Below, piece by piece: positions 35,377 through 45,032 of a stretch of 64,000 nt of DNA. Origin of the DNA: Gilvimarinus algae (lineage in GTDB: Bacteria > Pseudomonadota > Gammaproteobacteria > Pseudomonadales > Cellvibrionaceae); the NCBI RefSeq assembly GCF_030518215.1, contig NZ_JAULRT010000035.1:1-64000 (forward strand), read 5' to 3'. The notes below the pieces were generated by a model. That model worked only from the letters and a program-made list of their open reading frames with translations, searched no databases and was not told the origin of the DNA. A program made the position numbers and the translations under genes. How positions within the stretch are numbered: position 1 is the first letter of the stretch; every line of letters begins with the position of its first letter.

Positions 35377-36948
35377 GTGTTCACTTTGAAATCCAGCTGG
35401 AAAAAACTCGTTGCGCTCTCGGCGTTGGCCGTCATTGCAACCAGCGTTCACGCCGCTGACAAACCCAATATTCTTGTTATCTGGGGCGACGACATTGGCG
35501 TGCACAATGTCAGTGCTTACAACCACGGCGTTATGGGTTATCAGACCCCCAACATTGATCGTATCGCCAAAGAGGGCGCGATGTTCACCGACGCCTATGC
35601 CCAGCAATCCTGTACCGCCGGTCGAGCGTCCTTTATTCTCGGGCAGCATCCGTTCCGCACAGGCCTGTTAACCATTGGTATGCCCGGCTCAGACCACGGC
35701 ATTCCCGACTGGACGCCAACCATCGGCGATATTCTTAAAGAACAGGGATACACCACCGGCCAGTTCGGTAAAAACCACCTGGGTGACCGCGACAAGCACC
35801 TGCCCACCAACCACGGTTTTGACGAGTTCTTCGGTAACCTCTACCACCTTAACGCGGAAGAAGAGCCTGAGGGCTACTACTACCCGAAAGATCCCGAGTT
35901 TCGTAAAAAATTCGGCCCTCGCGGCGTTCTGCATGCCACGGCGGACGGGAAAATTGAAGATACTGGCCCGCTGACTAAAAAGCGTATGGAAACCGCAGAC
36001 GAAGAATTCCTATCTGCCGCCATTGATTTTATTGAGCGAGCCGTCAAACAGGACAAGCCCTTCTTTGTCTGGATGAATACCACTCGTATGCATGTGTGGA
36101 CTCACCTGAAGAAAGAATCGGTTGGCACGACGGGTATTGGGCTCTACCCAGACGGGATGGTTGAGCACGACAAATCGGTTGGTGTACTTCTCGATAAACT
36201 CGACGAGCTGAATATCGCCGACAATACCATCGTTATGTACTCAACCGACAACGGCGCTGAAACCATTAGCTGGCCCGATGGCGGCACCACGCCCTTCCAC
36301 GGCGAGAAAGGCACCACCTGGGAGGGCGGACACCGGATTCCGTTGGTGGTTCGCTGGCCCGGCGTGATTGAACCCGGCCAAAAAATCAACGATATTATTT
36401 CCCACGAAGACTGGATGCCCACCTTTGCTGCCGCCGCTGGCGAACCAGACTTGGTAAGCAAACTGAAAAAAGGGTATCGCGCTAATGGTAAGAAGTGGAA
36501 AATCCATCCGGACGGCTACAACTTTATGCCTTACTTTAAAGGTGAAGCCGAAGCGCCACGCAAAGAGATTTTTTACTTTGGCGCTACCGGTGAGCTCAAC
36601 GCCGTTCGCTATCAGGACTGGAAGGTTCACTTTGCGACACTGAAAGGTGGTATCAACACGGCTACCCGGGAAACTCCCGCCTGGCCGCTGGTGATTAACC
36701 TGCGCGCTGATCCCTATCAAAAAGGTGCCCTGGAATCTGCCATGTATCTGAAGTGGTACGCCGAAAACACCATGTGGATTTTCGTTCCCATTCAGCAGCA
36801 AGTGAGCAAATTCCTGGCCACTATTCCAGAGTATCCTTTCCAGCCCGGGTCGAGCTTGTCCATGAGCGACATTAGCTATAAAACCTTCGCTCAAAAGGAC
36901 GCAATGCAACGGCTTAAGGATCTCGAAGCCTCGCTACCTCGCAACTAA
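35377..36948 (+). CDS. type I arylsulfatase
   Basis: This 523-residue exported sulfatase (PF00884) has a signal peptide ending near 'VHAAD'. The metal-binding 'NILVIWGDDIG' opens the mature protein, and the active-site Cys lies in 'SCTAGRAS', the C-x-A-x-R motif that is converted to formylglycine by a sulfatase-maturing enzyme (not in the window). 'STDNGAE' supplies further metal ligands. Its substrate cannot be told from sequence; in a polysaccharide degrader it may desulfate algal polymers, but members of this subgroup also act on small sulfates. Start GTG follows aaggagtta. A terminator follows. Confidence 0.9.
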   Translation: MFTLKSSWKKLVALSALAVIATSVHAADKPNILVIWGDDIGVHNVSAYNHGVMGYQTPNIDRIAKEGAMFTDAYAQQSCTAGRASFILGQHPFRTGLLTIGMPGSDHGIPDWTPTIGDILKEQGYTTGQFGKNHLGDRDKHLPTNHGFDEFFGNLYHLNAEEEPEGYYYPKDPEFRKKFGPRGVLHATADGKIEDTGPLTKKRMETADEEFLSAAIDFIERAVKQDKPFFVWMNTTRMHVWTHLKKESVGTTGIGLYPDGMVEHDKSVGVLLDKLDELNIADNTIVMYSTDNGAETISWPDGGTTPFHGEKGTTWEGGHRIPLVVRWPGVIEPGQKINDIISHEDWMPTFAAAAGEPDLVSKLKKGYRANGKKWKIHPDGYNFMPYFKGEAEAPRKEIFYFGATGELNAVRYQDWKVHFATLKGGINTATRETPAWPLVINLRADPYQKGALESAMYLKWYAENTMWIFVPIQQQVSKFLATIPEYPFQPGSSLSMSDISYKTFAQKDAMQRLKDLEASLPRN

Positions 36949-36987
36949 GATAAAAGCGTTCAAGCGTTAGAGCGCCTGCCCCTCTTA

Positions 36988-37017
36988 AATGCCCCGGAAC
37001 TACGCCGGGGCATTTTT
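36988..37017 (+). terminator. rho-independent terminator after the sulfatase
   Basis: A 7-bp GC stem (gccccgg / ccggggc) extended by aaat/attt, a 7-base loop and a run of Ts. It lies 40 bases after the sulfatase stop and separates it from the next gene. Confidence 0.9.
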
Positions 37018-37044
37018 TATCTCAACACCCGCGAAGGCCTCTCT

Positions 37045-37476
37045 ATGACAGCGTTTGAAATGTCTTACCTCACAAGCGAAGAGCTGGACCGAATGTGGGA
37101 TATTATTCAGTTCTGGGTCAGCATTACCTTTGGCTTGATCGCCATGTCTCACATTGCCCGGCGCCACCTGAATGTGCTATTGGTCGGAGCCGTAAGTATT
37201 CTTTATTTGTTGTTCTCCCTGTTTATTTTTCGCGTTATCTACTTCAACCTCAAAATTCTGCAGGGGCATCTACTTGACCTACAGCAAAGAGGGCCTGCTA
37301 CTCTCAACAATGCGCAGCGGCATTTTCTTGAGTACTTTCCCTCCAAGATTGAGATTGGCCTGGGGGTAGGTTTCGCGTTCTTCGGACTGCTGACCTGCGT
37401 GTTGTTGTTCCTCTGGCACAACACCTATGAGCAGAATAAACGTTTTCTGCACATGGAAGATCTCAAGCCGGAGTAA
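37045..37476 (+). CDS. small membrane protein of unknown function
   Basis: I do not recognise this 143-residue protein. It has three hydrophobic segments (about 22-38, 43-65 and 105-125) separated by a polar, helical stretch ('NLKILQGHLLDLQQRG'), with a C-terminal charged tail. That gives a small inner-membrane protein. It starts with ATG 37045, 28 bases after the sulfatase terminator. No partner is obvious. Confidence 0.6.
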   Translation: MTAFEMSYLTSEELDRMWDIIQFWVSITFGLIAMSHIARRHLNVLLVGAVSILYLLFSLFIFRVIYFNLKILQGHLLDLQQRGPATLNNAQRHFLEYFPSKIEIGLGVGFAFFGLLTCVLLFLWHNTYEQNKRFLHMEDLKPE

Positions 37477-37545
37477 TCTTTTGGTATTTCCCACAAAGGT
37501 GACCAACCATCCCTTGAAGGCGAAACCCAAAACCACAAGGCCATC

Positions 37546-37572
37546 TCGCACAGATGGCCTTGCGATTGGAAA
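37546..37572. terminator. perfect 11-bp hairpin between convergent genes
   Basis: Arms caaggccatct and agatggccttg with a 5-base loop lie between the small membrane gene (plus) and the barrel gene (minus). On the minus strand it is followed by tggttttgggttt, so it most likely terminates the minus-strand gene and may serve both. Confidence 0.6.
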
Positions 37573-37625
37573 AGCTAAGAAACGACACCCACTAACCGCA
37601 GTTCAGGCACGCCTGAGCGAGTGCG

Positions 37626-38438
37626 CTAACGCGGATACAACAAGACAAAATTCAGCCGAAAGCCAAATCCTTCGGGGCCGGATTCGGGGCTATCGGCCCA
37701 GTAGCGAATACCGCCACCGTACTGAATCATTTGCCCGCCAATTTTGCCGATTTTATTCACCATAAAATTAATCGGCATGGTTGTTTCATCCGTTTCCCAA
37801 TCGTAAGTAGTCTCGCTATTGACCGTATAGCTGACGCCTGTGCTGGTGCTGTAGCTTAAAAACGGCTGCAGGAAAGTCGAGCTTATATCGGCTCGGTCAG
37901 AATCGCCGGCAACACTTTCAATATGATTGGCCAGGGCACCGTAGGTCCAGTGACCGGTCTGCTTCAGCGCAACGGCCGTCGGGCCGATCCCCCACTTTTC
38001 TGCACTGAGTAAATCATCCGACCCTGTCGGTAGCAGCGCGACCGGGCCTGCCCCCCAAATCCAACCACTGGCCGTTGGGGCTTTAGGCGAGAAAAACACG
38101 CTCTGCACCACATCACCAATGCCCGACTGACTGCCGGCACCCGGGAAAATATCCTGTTGATCGACCACCGGCAGTATCGTGCGTGAGATGAGGTTCCAAT
38201 CGTCGTTTAGGTCAACGGGAATGACCGGCTGAATGTTCAGGGTAACGCGATCGCCAGCATCCTCAGGACCAATGTCGGTGTCATAATTCAGCTGAAAGGG
38301 CACACTGATTAAGGCCGCTACCGGGTTGCTGAGTTTTTTTGCCAGCTCGGCAGCGCTTGGCTCATCTTGCGCGTGCACCAGATTACCCGCGAGCAGAAGC
38401 GGCGAGCACACCGCTATCCATTGAGTTGTCTTACGCAT
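37626..38438 (-). CDS. outer-membrane beta-barrel transporter-like protein
   Basis: This 270-residue exported protein has a signal ending near 'NLVHAQ'. The mature part shows alternating strands with 'NLISRTILPVVDQQDIFPGA', 'GIGDVVQSVFFSPKAP' and 'PVALLPTGSDDLLSAEKWGI' blocks and a terminal aromatic strand, as in the transporter/meta-pathway phenol-degradation-like barrel family (PF13557-like). Function is unknown. ATG 38438 is chosen because ggagagg precedes it; an ATG five codons upstream lacks a ribosome site. Confidence 0.75.
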   Translation of the reverse strand: MRKTTQWIAVCSPLLLAGNLVHAQDEPSAAELAKKLSNPVAALISVPFQLNYDTDIGPEDAGDRVTLNIQPVIPVDLNDDWNLISRTILPVVDQQDIFPGAGSQSGIGDVVQSVFFSPKAPTASGWIWGAGPVALLPTGSDDLLSAEKWGIGPTAVALKQTGHWTYGALANHIESVAGDSDRADISSTFLQPFLSYSTSTGVSYTVNSETTYDWETDETTMPINFMVNKIGKIGGQMIQYGGGIRYWADSPESGPEGFGFRLNFVLLYPR

Positions 38439-38467
38439 AACCCTCTCCATCACACTTGTTGGTCCAA

Positions 38468-38995
38468 TCAGTTAGTAGGGCGACAGGCGGAGTAAATTAC
38501 ACGACCCGCCTGCTGTATCAGGGCTTCATCGCCTTTTGTCCAGTAAGTCAGCTCGCCATCGCTGTATTTCTCACCCGAGGCTGAGCGCACCCGGGATAGG
38601 CGATGCGCGGTGTGAGTTTGAGCATCGGACAACCAGAGCTCGTCTTGGGCAAGTTTGACCCGCATATCATCGGCGCGGTATTCGCCCGCAAACACCGTGA
38701 AAACTTCGCCGCCGGCACAGCGATATTGCTGCTTCGATACACCGTTCACCGACGCCGGCTCATCCAGGCATTCGGGCCGCTCGTAGCTTGCACGGGCTTT
38801 GCGGGTACAGGCGGCAAGGCTTGCGCCTTGTGCGCGAGTGCAGGTATTGCAACCATCAAAAAAGTGACGGCAGGAGGCGGGAATCATTGCCTGCCAGCTG
38901 TTGGCATCATAGCGCGATGAGTCAGGTGGGCTGGCGCAGGCGAGCAAACACAAAGAGGCAAGAAAAGCTGCTGTGGCTTTTAGCCGGCGGGGCAA
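38468..38995 (-). CDS. MliC-like lipoprotein (lysozyme-inhibitor domain)
   Basis: The C-terminal half matches the MliC domain (PF09864): 'QYRCAGGEVFTVFAG', 'GEKYSDGELTYWTKGDEALI' and a final Cys (YSAC) that pairs with the first. MliC proteins inhibit C-type lysozyme at the cell surface. A lipobox (LLAC) sits near residue 20. Before the MliC domain lies a Cys-rich 80-residue part (CRHFFDGCNTC). The start is uncertain: TTG 38995 gives a short basic signal, while the open frame extends upstream antisense to the next gene's start, which I reject. Confidence 0.65.
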   Translation of the reverse strand: MPRRLKATAAFLASLCLLACASPPDSSRYDANSWQAMIPASCRHFFDGCNTCTRAQGASLAACTRKARASYERPECLDEPASVNGVSKQQYRCAGGEVFTVFAGEYRADDMRVKLAQDELWLSDAQTHTAHRLSRVRSASGEKYSDGELTYWTKGDEALIQQAGRVIYSACRPTN

Positions 38996-39190
38996 AACAC
39001 GGTACAGCTCCTCACGATGTCGGACATTCAGCACGTCACAAATCCCTCTTGACTGCGAGCTTGTCACGCCATCATAGCCTATTGCTGAACGCCCCCCAAG
39101 CCACTCAGCAAAACATGGGATAATTGCGCCATTACCGGCGGATTTAACGTTATACTCAGAAAAAACACACTCTTTAGTCAGTATGCCCGA

Positions 39191-40924
39191 ATGACCATGG
39201 CCACCAAGATGCCCGCAAAATGGTGGGTGCTTTGCGCGTTCACTGTGCTGTTTGCCGCAATGGCGCACTCTGCAAGCGCCCAGCCGTTGTGGGCAAACGA
39301 TGCGCACATCTTCATCAGCGACAAGCCGCATTCGCTTAGCGAGATTATCGCGAGTGACGGCTGGCGCCCCTTTACCCGCGAGGACGTCAATCAGGGGATT
39401 AGCGACGCACACTACTGGCTCAAATTCACTTTGATCAATGACGAAGCCAAGCCAATTTTTCGTATTCTCAGTGCGGAAATCAGCTACCTGGATCAAATGA
39501 CTGTCTATTGGCGCGCGAGTGACTCGGATGCCTTAGAGGAGCACCACTTTAGCGACCGGCAAAACTTTGACTCCCGTGCGCTGTTCTATCGCACGCTCGC
39601 CACACCTCTGACGGTGCCGCCGATGGGCTCGCTTGACGTCTACCTGCACGCGCACCAGAGTAAACCCGACTCGGTAAGCTTGCGCTTTTTGCTGGAAGCC
39701 CCGCCGGATTTTGGCGCCCGCCAACAAATGGAGTATTTGTGGTTTGGGGTCTTCTACGGCGCCCTGGCCATTATGATCATCATGGCACTGGTGTTTGCCG
39801 TATCCCTCAGACAGCGCAACGCGCTCTACTACGCGCTCTTCTTGCTTTGTTCGCTGGTGTTCTGGCTGATGCTCAACGGGCTAGGCTACCAGTACCTCTG
39901 GCCGCACGCGGTCTGGTGGCACAACGAGGGGTTCCACCTGGTCTACCTGGCCTTTGTGGTGTCGGCGCTGCAATTCAGTAAGCACTTTTTGCAGCTTGTG
40001 AGGCTCGCACCGCGGCTCCATACGTTAATCAACGTTTTACAGCTGCTCGCACTGGCTGGGGTTGCCTTGCGAATCGCCGGGCTCTATCTGCCGGTACTGG
40101 TGCTCTCCTATACGCTGCTCGCGGCCCTGGCCTTGCTGATTCCCCTCGCCAGTGCCATCGCCTGGCGCCGCGGGCTGGACTACGCTCTGTGGAGCCTGCT
40201 CGCCTGGCTCATCTACGCCCTGGGACTGCTGGCAAGCCTGATCAGCGCCGCCACCAGCATCGCCAGCTGGGGCATGGCACCGCTGATTACTGTCCAGGCG
40301 GCCTGCCTGCTGGAAACACTATTCTTAATGATCGGCCTTTCCAAGTGGCTGGTTCAGCTGGAGCTGGATCACCAGCGCGCCATCACCCTCGCCCACGAGG
40401 ACCCGCTCACGGGGCTCGGTAACCGGCGGCGCCTGCAGAGCGCCTTTGAACAGATTTTGCTCACCATGCCCCAGGACAAGCGGCCCACCTACCTGATCAT
40501 GATCGATTTGGACTACTTCAAGGCCATCAACGACACCTACGGCCACGACGCCGGCGATCAGGTGCTGGAGGAGGTAGGCGCGCTGCTGCGCAAAGTCTGC
40601 CGCGATGAGGATGTAACCACACGCTTTGGCGGCGAAGAATTTGCGGTGCTTGTACGCGCCCCCGACCAGGACACCGCCGCACACATTGCCGAGCGAATCC
40701 GCGCCGAATTTGCCGACACCCCCACGCAATACCGCAACCAGAGCATTCCCCACACCTTGAGCTGCGGCATTGCCGAGGTGCTCAACGAGCACTGGCAGCC
40801 GAGTGTGCAGGAAATGATGCGGCGGGCCGACGAGGCCCTGTATCAGGCTAAGGCTGCCGGTCGCAATCAGGTTCATTTGTACAGTGACCAGACAGCTGAT
40901 AGTCCTACGGACATTAACCACTGA
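39191..40924 (+). CDS. 7TMR-DISM diguanylate cyclase
   Basis: This 577-residue protein has a signal peptide, a periplasmic 7TMR-DISM extracellular domain (about 35-175; 'DAHYWLKFTLIND'), seven membrane segments (about 185-385), and a GGDEF domain with 'DPLTGLGNRRRL' and 'FGGEEF' intact, so c-di-GMP synthesis is expected. DISM sensors often bind carbohydrates or other small ligands, which would fit a polysaccharide degrader. Start ATG 39191. A miniature element follows 14 bases after the stop. Confidence 0.9.
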   Translation: MTMATKMPAKWWVLCAFTVLFAAMAHSASAQPLWANDAHIFISDKPHSLSEIIASDGWRPFTREDVNQGISDAHYWLKFTLINDEAKPIFRILSAEISYLDQMTVYWRASDSDALEEHHFSDRQNFDSRALFYRTLATPLTVPPMGSLDVYLHAHQSKPDSVSLRFLLEAPPDFGARQQMEYLWFGVFYGALAIMIIMALVFAVSLRQRNALYYALFLLCSLVFWLMLNGLGYQYLWPHAVWWHNEGFHLVYLAFVVSALQFSKHFLQLVRLAPRLHTLINVLQLLALAGVALRIAGLYLPVLVLSYTLLAALALLIPLASAIAWRRGLDYALWSLLAWLIYALGLLASLISAATSIASWGMAPLITVQAACLLETLFLMIGLSKWLVQLELDHQRAITLAHEDPLTGLGNRRRLQSAFEQILLTMPQDKRPTYLIMIDLDYFKAINDTYGHDAGDQVLEEVGALLRKVCRDEDVTTRFGGEEFAVLVRAPDQDTAAHIAERIRAEFADTPTQYRNQSIPHTLSCGIAEVLNEHWQPSVQEMMRRADEALYQAKAAGRNQVHLYSDQTADSPTDINH

Positions 40925-40937
40925 GTTTGCTAAGGCT

Positions 40938-41251
40938 AGTGTCCTGTCCGAGAAGTTCACTTAATTTCAGAGCGCCGTTGTGGTGCTAGGACAAGGCGCG
41001 TGCCGCCGCCAATAGTGGTTCTATTGGCAAGGTGCGCAACACCGTACTAGTGCCACACCGGCGCTCCCGCAGGGCGCGCCCTACAAGGGCTCTGACTGTG
41101 TTGCCTACAGGGATGCAGGTAAGGCGCGAGTGCAGGAGGCGGTAAGCTTTGCGTTTCTTGCAAAGGGCTACGGCCATTCGCTGCGAACCGCGCCTTGCCA
41201 GAGCCCTTGTAGGGCACGCTGAAAATATGCGAACTTCTCGGACAGGACACT
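40938..41251. mobile_element. palindromic miniature element B with 21-bp terminal inverted repeats
   Basis: Positions 40938-40958 and 41231-41251 are perfect 21-base inverted repeats (agtgtcctgtccgag... and reverse). An inner perfect 17-bp pair lies at 41078-41094 and 41199-41215 (gccctacaagggctctg). The core at 41104-41152 matches the core of element A in 44 of 49 positions. There is no transposase inside. No clear target duplication is visible. It fills the gap between the cyclase and the regulator. Confidence 0.75.
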
Positions 41252-41331
41252 CGATTCGCACATACTGGCTGCTATTTCGCTATAATAACCGCCAAAGCCC
41301 TCACAATAACGACAAGCCATAAGCCGTTCCT

Positions 41332-42480
41332 ATGGAAGCCTATATCTTTAATTTCCACGATGTCGTGCTGTTTATGACGATCATCGAATGCATCATGCTC
41401 GCGCTTTTCCAGTGGGCACTGCCAACGGGTCGTCACCTGTCCAGTACCATGCTGATCGGCTTTTTGCTGACCACCAGCGTGCAGAGTATCTGTGTGCTGC
41501 TACTGTGGAACGATATGGTCCACACGGCGGATTTCTTCGACCTCAAGGTGGTGCCCTATCTGCTGCTGGCGGCCACCCTGGGCAAGGGGCCACTGCTGTA
41601 TTTTTACGTCGCCTCGCTGACCGAGCAGGAGTTCAGCCTCAAGCGCCTGCACGCACTGCATTTGTTGCCGATACTGATCAGTTGGGTGCTGCTACTTTTG
41701 ATGGGCATCGACAGTGACGCCATGCGTTGGCGCGGCGAGGGGCAAACCGAGCTGTCATTGTCCACGGTGAACTTTCTCTGGCATTGCTCGAAAATCGTGC
41801 CCTTTCTTTACGGTATTGCCTCGGTGATTCTGGTGTACCGCTACTACACCTCGCTGAAAGATCAGTATTCATCCTTCTCTACCAGCGAGCCCGGCTGGCT
41901 CACCGCCCTGGCTTTGGGTTTCGCCTTCTACTGGGTGCTCTCACTGTTTGTCCACATCAGCGCGCAGTTTATCTCGGAGGAAATGTCCAACTATCTGGGC
42001 ATCGCGGAAAACTATGTGGTGTTCGTGCTCATCAACGCCCTCTTTGCATACAGCGCCGCCTACGCTCATCGCGTACTGACCACCAAGCCGGTGGCCACCA
42101 AAGAGGTGATGGCTGAGCAGCCCGACGAAACAGCCATCGACAAAGTGCGCAACGGCATGGAAGAACAAAAGCTGTACCTGGAGCACAACCTCAATATCGA
42201 AGAGTTTTCCAACCGAATCGATCTGCCGGTACGGGATGTGTCCGGCGTGATCAACAAACACTTCGGCACCAACTTTTTCGAGTTTATGAATTCCTACCGG
42301 GTGGAGGAAGCCAAGCGCCTGCTCGCCGATCCGGGCAGCAACGACTTGACGATTTTGGACATTCTTTTGCAGGCGGGCTTTAACAGCAAATCGGCGTTTC
42401 ACCGCTTCTTCAAGCGACTGGTGGGTATCTCACCGTCGGAGTTTCGCAAGCAGGCGGCCCAGCAAAGCAAGACCGCCTGA
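41332..42480 (+). CDS. membrane-bound AraC family regulator
   Basis: This 382-residue protein has six to seven hydrophobic segments (about 10-245) and a C-terminal AraC-type DNA-binding domain (about 265-378): 'NIEEFSNRIDLPVRDVSGVI', 'NSYRVEEAKRLLADP', 'TILDILLQAGFNSKSAFHRF'. It thus resembles the membrane-anchored AraC regulators that accompany polysaccharide-degradation genes in marine gammaproteobacteria. A paralogue lies at 50718-51851 with the same layout. The GH16 gene is convergent 4 bases downstream. Its ligand is unknown. Confidence 0.85.
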   Translation: MEAYIFNFHDVVLFMTIIECIMLALFQWALPTGRHLSSTMLIGFLLTTSVQSICVLLLWNDMVHTADFFDLKVVPYLLLAATLGKGPLLYFYVASLTEQEFSLKRLHALHLLPILISWVLLLLMGIDSDAMRWRGEGQTELSLSTVNFLWHCSKIVPFLYGIASVILVYRYYTSLKDQYSSFSTSEPGWLTALALGFAFYWVLSLFVHISAQFISEEMSNYLGIAENYVVFVLINALFAYSAAYAHRVLTTKPVATKEVMAEQPDETAIDKVRNGMEEQKLYLEHNLNIEEFSNRIDLPVRDVSGVINKHFGTNFFEFMNSYRVEEAKRLLADPGSNDLTILDILLQAGFNSKSAFHRFFKRLVGISPSEFRKQAAQQSKTA

Positions 42481-42484
42481 TCGC

Positions 42485-44620
42485 TCAGGGGCCCTGGTAG
42501 TGAACGTTGTCCACTTGCAAATGAACATTGGCCTGTGACTCCCAAGGCGGGAGGATCACGAAGGGGGTGTTCACACGGGACAGGTCCAGCCCCCCGGCAA
42601 CCAAATTATTCACCGGTACGCTGACACTCTCCCACTCGCCCACGCCCACCATACCGACGGGAATATTGCCGGAGGAGCAGGGATTGTTACAGTCGGCCTT
42701 GATGATCAGCTCGGAGGCACTGGCGTAGTCCAGCACTTTGACATCAAAGTTCAGGGTGCCGCCGGCAAAAGCTGACATATCCTTGGTGCTGGTGGCCTGA
42801 ATAAACGCCAGGCCGCTGCCGCCGGTATCACCAAACTGTACATCCAGTACCTGGCCCCTTTCGGCTTCGTCGCTGTCGATAATGCTGGCAGTCACCTGGC
42901 CCGCGGCGGTCTCGTAGATCCCGAGGCCAAAATCCCAGTTCACATCAATGGCATCGTCAAACACGGTATGGGGCGGTTCTATCACCGGCGACTGACCCGC
43001 GAGAATGGCCTGCGGGCCGCAATCGCCCGCGCATTCCAGGGCAATATTGTTCAGCAGAATATCCGCAGCGCCACCGGAGACTTCCAGCACAAAGGCGTTG
43101 GTGACTTTGGCAAAATCCACTTGGCCGGCTTCAATATTATTCGGCTGCAGGCTGCGCAGCGGCACGGCGATGCGGGTCCACTCACCAACCGGCGGATCAA
43201 TTTCCGCGTAGCTGACATTGGGCCAGCCACTGTCGAGCTTCACAAGCAGCTCGGCGCTCTCGGCTTTACTCTGCACGAAGATATCAAAGGCCAATTGGCC
43301 GGTATTGACCATGGAGGACAGGTTCAAGCCGCCGTCCACCCCGCTGACACCAGCCATGCTATCGGTCGTCAAGAAGATGTTGGCCACACCAAAAAACTGG
43401 GCGTGCCAAAGCGTATTGCCATCTTGCATAAAGGCCGGGTCCGCCACCAGGTTGCCGGGGGTGGCCTGATAAAAAGCCGGGGTCAGTGTGTGCTGCAGCT
43501 CGCCCTCTGGGCCCTGCAGCGTCAGGCTGGCCGCTCCATCGCTGTACAGCGAATCGCTCTGCAAGGCAGGCGCAGGCACACCATCGAGCGGCTCGACGTC
43601 ATCGCTGAGGTTATCGGAGCAACCCTTGCCGGCCTCTACGTCGAGAGCGCACTGATACACGCGCACATACTCCACCTCCAGCGTTTGCGGAAACACGGTG
43701 CTAGTATCGGGGTTGCCCGGCCAGTTGCCGCCCACGGCGAGATTCATAATCAGGTGAAAAGCCCGATCAAAAGGCGCTGCGCCCTCACCGATTTTGTAAC
43801 CCTCGCCGTTACCGGCATCGTAGTAGTTGTACCAGCCATCGGAGGTCTGGGTGGCGTAGTGCACATCGTCCACAAACCAGTGAATAGCACCTTCACTCCA
43901 CTCCACCGCGTAGGTATGGAATGTCTCCCAAACGTTCTCAGTAGGTGTATAGGAGGTGCCGGTGAATTTGTTACCGGGCCATTCGGCGCCGTAGTGCAAA
44001 GTGCCATGCACCTGGTTTTCACCAGCGGCATTGTTATTAACGGCCTCGAGAATATCGATCTCGCCGCTGCGCGGCCAGCCACCGTAGACGCTCTCGGTGG
44101 GCAACATCCAGAAGGCGGGCCATATACCCTGGCCTTGAGGCAGCTTGGCCCGCATTTCCATACGGCCGTAGGTGAAGTCACCTTTGTTTTTACTGCGCAG
44201 CCGCGCCGAGGTGTAATCGCGCTGTGCGGAGGTGTCATTGGGGTCGTAGCTCGGGTCGTCGTCCCAAGTGTTGGGGCCGGCAAAGCTCTCTTCGCGGGCC
44301 ACTATGTGCAGGCGCCCGTCGGCCACATAGGCGTTGTCTTCGCGGTCGGTATAGCACTGCAGCTCGTTGTTGCCACCGCCGGTGCAATTGACCTCAAAGC
44401 TCCACTTTTCGCTATCAATGCTATCGCCGTCAAACTCATCGGACCAAATCAGCTCCCAGTTTTCATTAAGCGCTACTGAACTGCTGCTGGAGCTGACACT
44501 GGAGGAGGATGAGCTGGAACTGCTGGAAGAGGAGGAGGGAGAAGAATCGCTATCGCTGCCACCGCAACCGGACAGCGCGGCGACGGCCAGCACAAGCAGG
44601 CCTTGGGTATATCTGGTCAT
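42485..44620 (-). CDS. GH16 laminarinase-type lipoprotein
   Basis: This 711-residue surface lipoprotein has a lipobox (LSGC, Cys 19), a poly-Ser linker (about 26-50), then a GH16 catalytic domain (about 55-325). The catalytic motif is 'SGEIDILEAV' (E-x-D-x-x-E, near 187), with 'GIWPAFWMLP' and 'PFDRAFHLIMNLAVGGNWPG' as usual. Two beta-sandwich domains follow (about 360-530 and 545-711) that resemble the module after the GH16 domain of the neighbouring gene. Likely hydrolyses beta-1,3-glucan such as laminarin; agarase or carrageenase activity cannot be excluded from sequence. ATG 44620 follows a gaggtaag ribosome site. Confidence 0.9.
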   Translation of the reverse strand: MTRYTQGLLVLAVAALSGCGGSDSDSSPSSSSSSSSSSSSSVSSSSSSVALNENWELIWSDEFDGDSIDSEKWSFEVNCTGGGNNELQCYTDREDNAYVADGRLHIVAREESFAGPNTWDDDPSYDPNDTSAQRDYTSARLRSKNKGDFTYGRMEMRAKLPQGQGIWPAFWMLPTESVYGGWPRSGEIDILEAVNNNAAGENQVHGTLHYGAEWPGNKFTGTSYTPTENVWETFHTYAVEWSEGAIHWFVDDVHYATQTSDGWYNYYDAGNGEGYKIGEGAAPFDRAFHLIMNLAVGGNWPGNPDTSTVFPQTLEVEYVRVYQCALDVEAGKGCSDNLSDDVEPLDGVPAPALQSDSLYSDGAASLTLQGPEGELQHTLTPAFYQATPGNLVADPAFMQDGNTLWHAQFFGVANIFLTTDSMAGVSGVDGGLNLSSMVNTGQLAFDIFVQSKAESAELLVKLDSGWPNVSYAEIDPPVGEWTRIAVPLRSLQPNNIEAGQVDFAKVTNAFVLEVSGGAADILLNNIALECAGDCGPQAILAGQSPVIEPPHTVFDDAIDVNWDFGLGIYETAAGQVTASIIDSDEAERGQVLDVQFGDTGGSGLAFIQATSTKDMSAFAGGTLNFDVKVLDYASASELIIKADCNNPCSSGNIPVGMVGVGEWESVSVPVNNLVAGGLDLSRVNTPFVILPPWESQANVHLQVDNVHYQGP

Positions 44621-45032
44621 GGTTCTTACCTCAATTATTATATGAACCCCGGAGAACATCAGGAATGGACTGTCGCTATTATTATCGCGGTGAAAAAATC
44701 CCCTCCCTTGCGGGAGGGGCCAATCACATAATTAAGGAGAGTCAGTTAAATATTTGCATATTCGCCAGACTCATACAGGCGGCCACCTGACCTGCCACCT
44801 GTAGCGTGGGAGTAACCCGGAGAACCGGTTGCCCTTACACCCACAGCATAGAGTGTGGCCTGCTGTTTTGCCGCTTTCGTCCCAGTTCTTGAAATCCCTT
44901 AAGATGGGAGCTTTGCCCGACCCACGCCAGCACTGGCCTGCAAACAACCCTGTCCGTTAAGGCCTTTTTGCAGAAGAACCACTTTCCCGTGCTCGCGAAG
45001 TGGGACTCACGCCGCGATTGGCTAGCGCACCA
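44621..45032. other. intergenic region between the two GH16 genes
   Basis: No gene is supported. It holds two terminators (at 44693 and 45033) and presumably the promoter of the lipoprotein GH16 gene. A folded-looking stretch at 44795-44860 (gggagtaacccggag, ggttgccctta, acccacagcatagagtgtgg) could be structured but I could not match it to any riboswitch class. Confidence 0.4.
44693..44719 (-). terminator. rho-independent terminator on the minus strand
   Basis: A perfect 8-bp stem of cccctccc and gggagggg with a ttgc loop is followed on the minus strand by ATTTTTT. It lies between the two GH16 genes and isolates their transcripts. Confidence 0.8.

Noticed and set aside
38996-39496. N-terminal extension of the MliC-like gene
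   Set aside because: It would overlap the start of the divergent cyclase gene and place the lipoprotein signal in mid-protein.
42968-44479. 503-codon plus-strand frame
   Set aside because: Antisense to the GH16 lipoprotein, with no domain resemblance.
44795-44870. Possible riboswitch upstream of the GH16 lipoprotein gene
   Set aside because: I could not fit it to glycine, cobalamin or c-di-GMP consensus structures.
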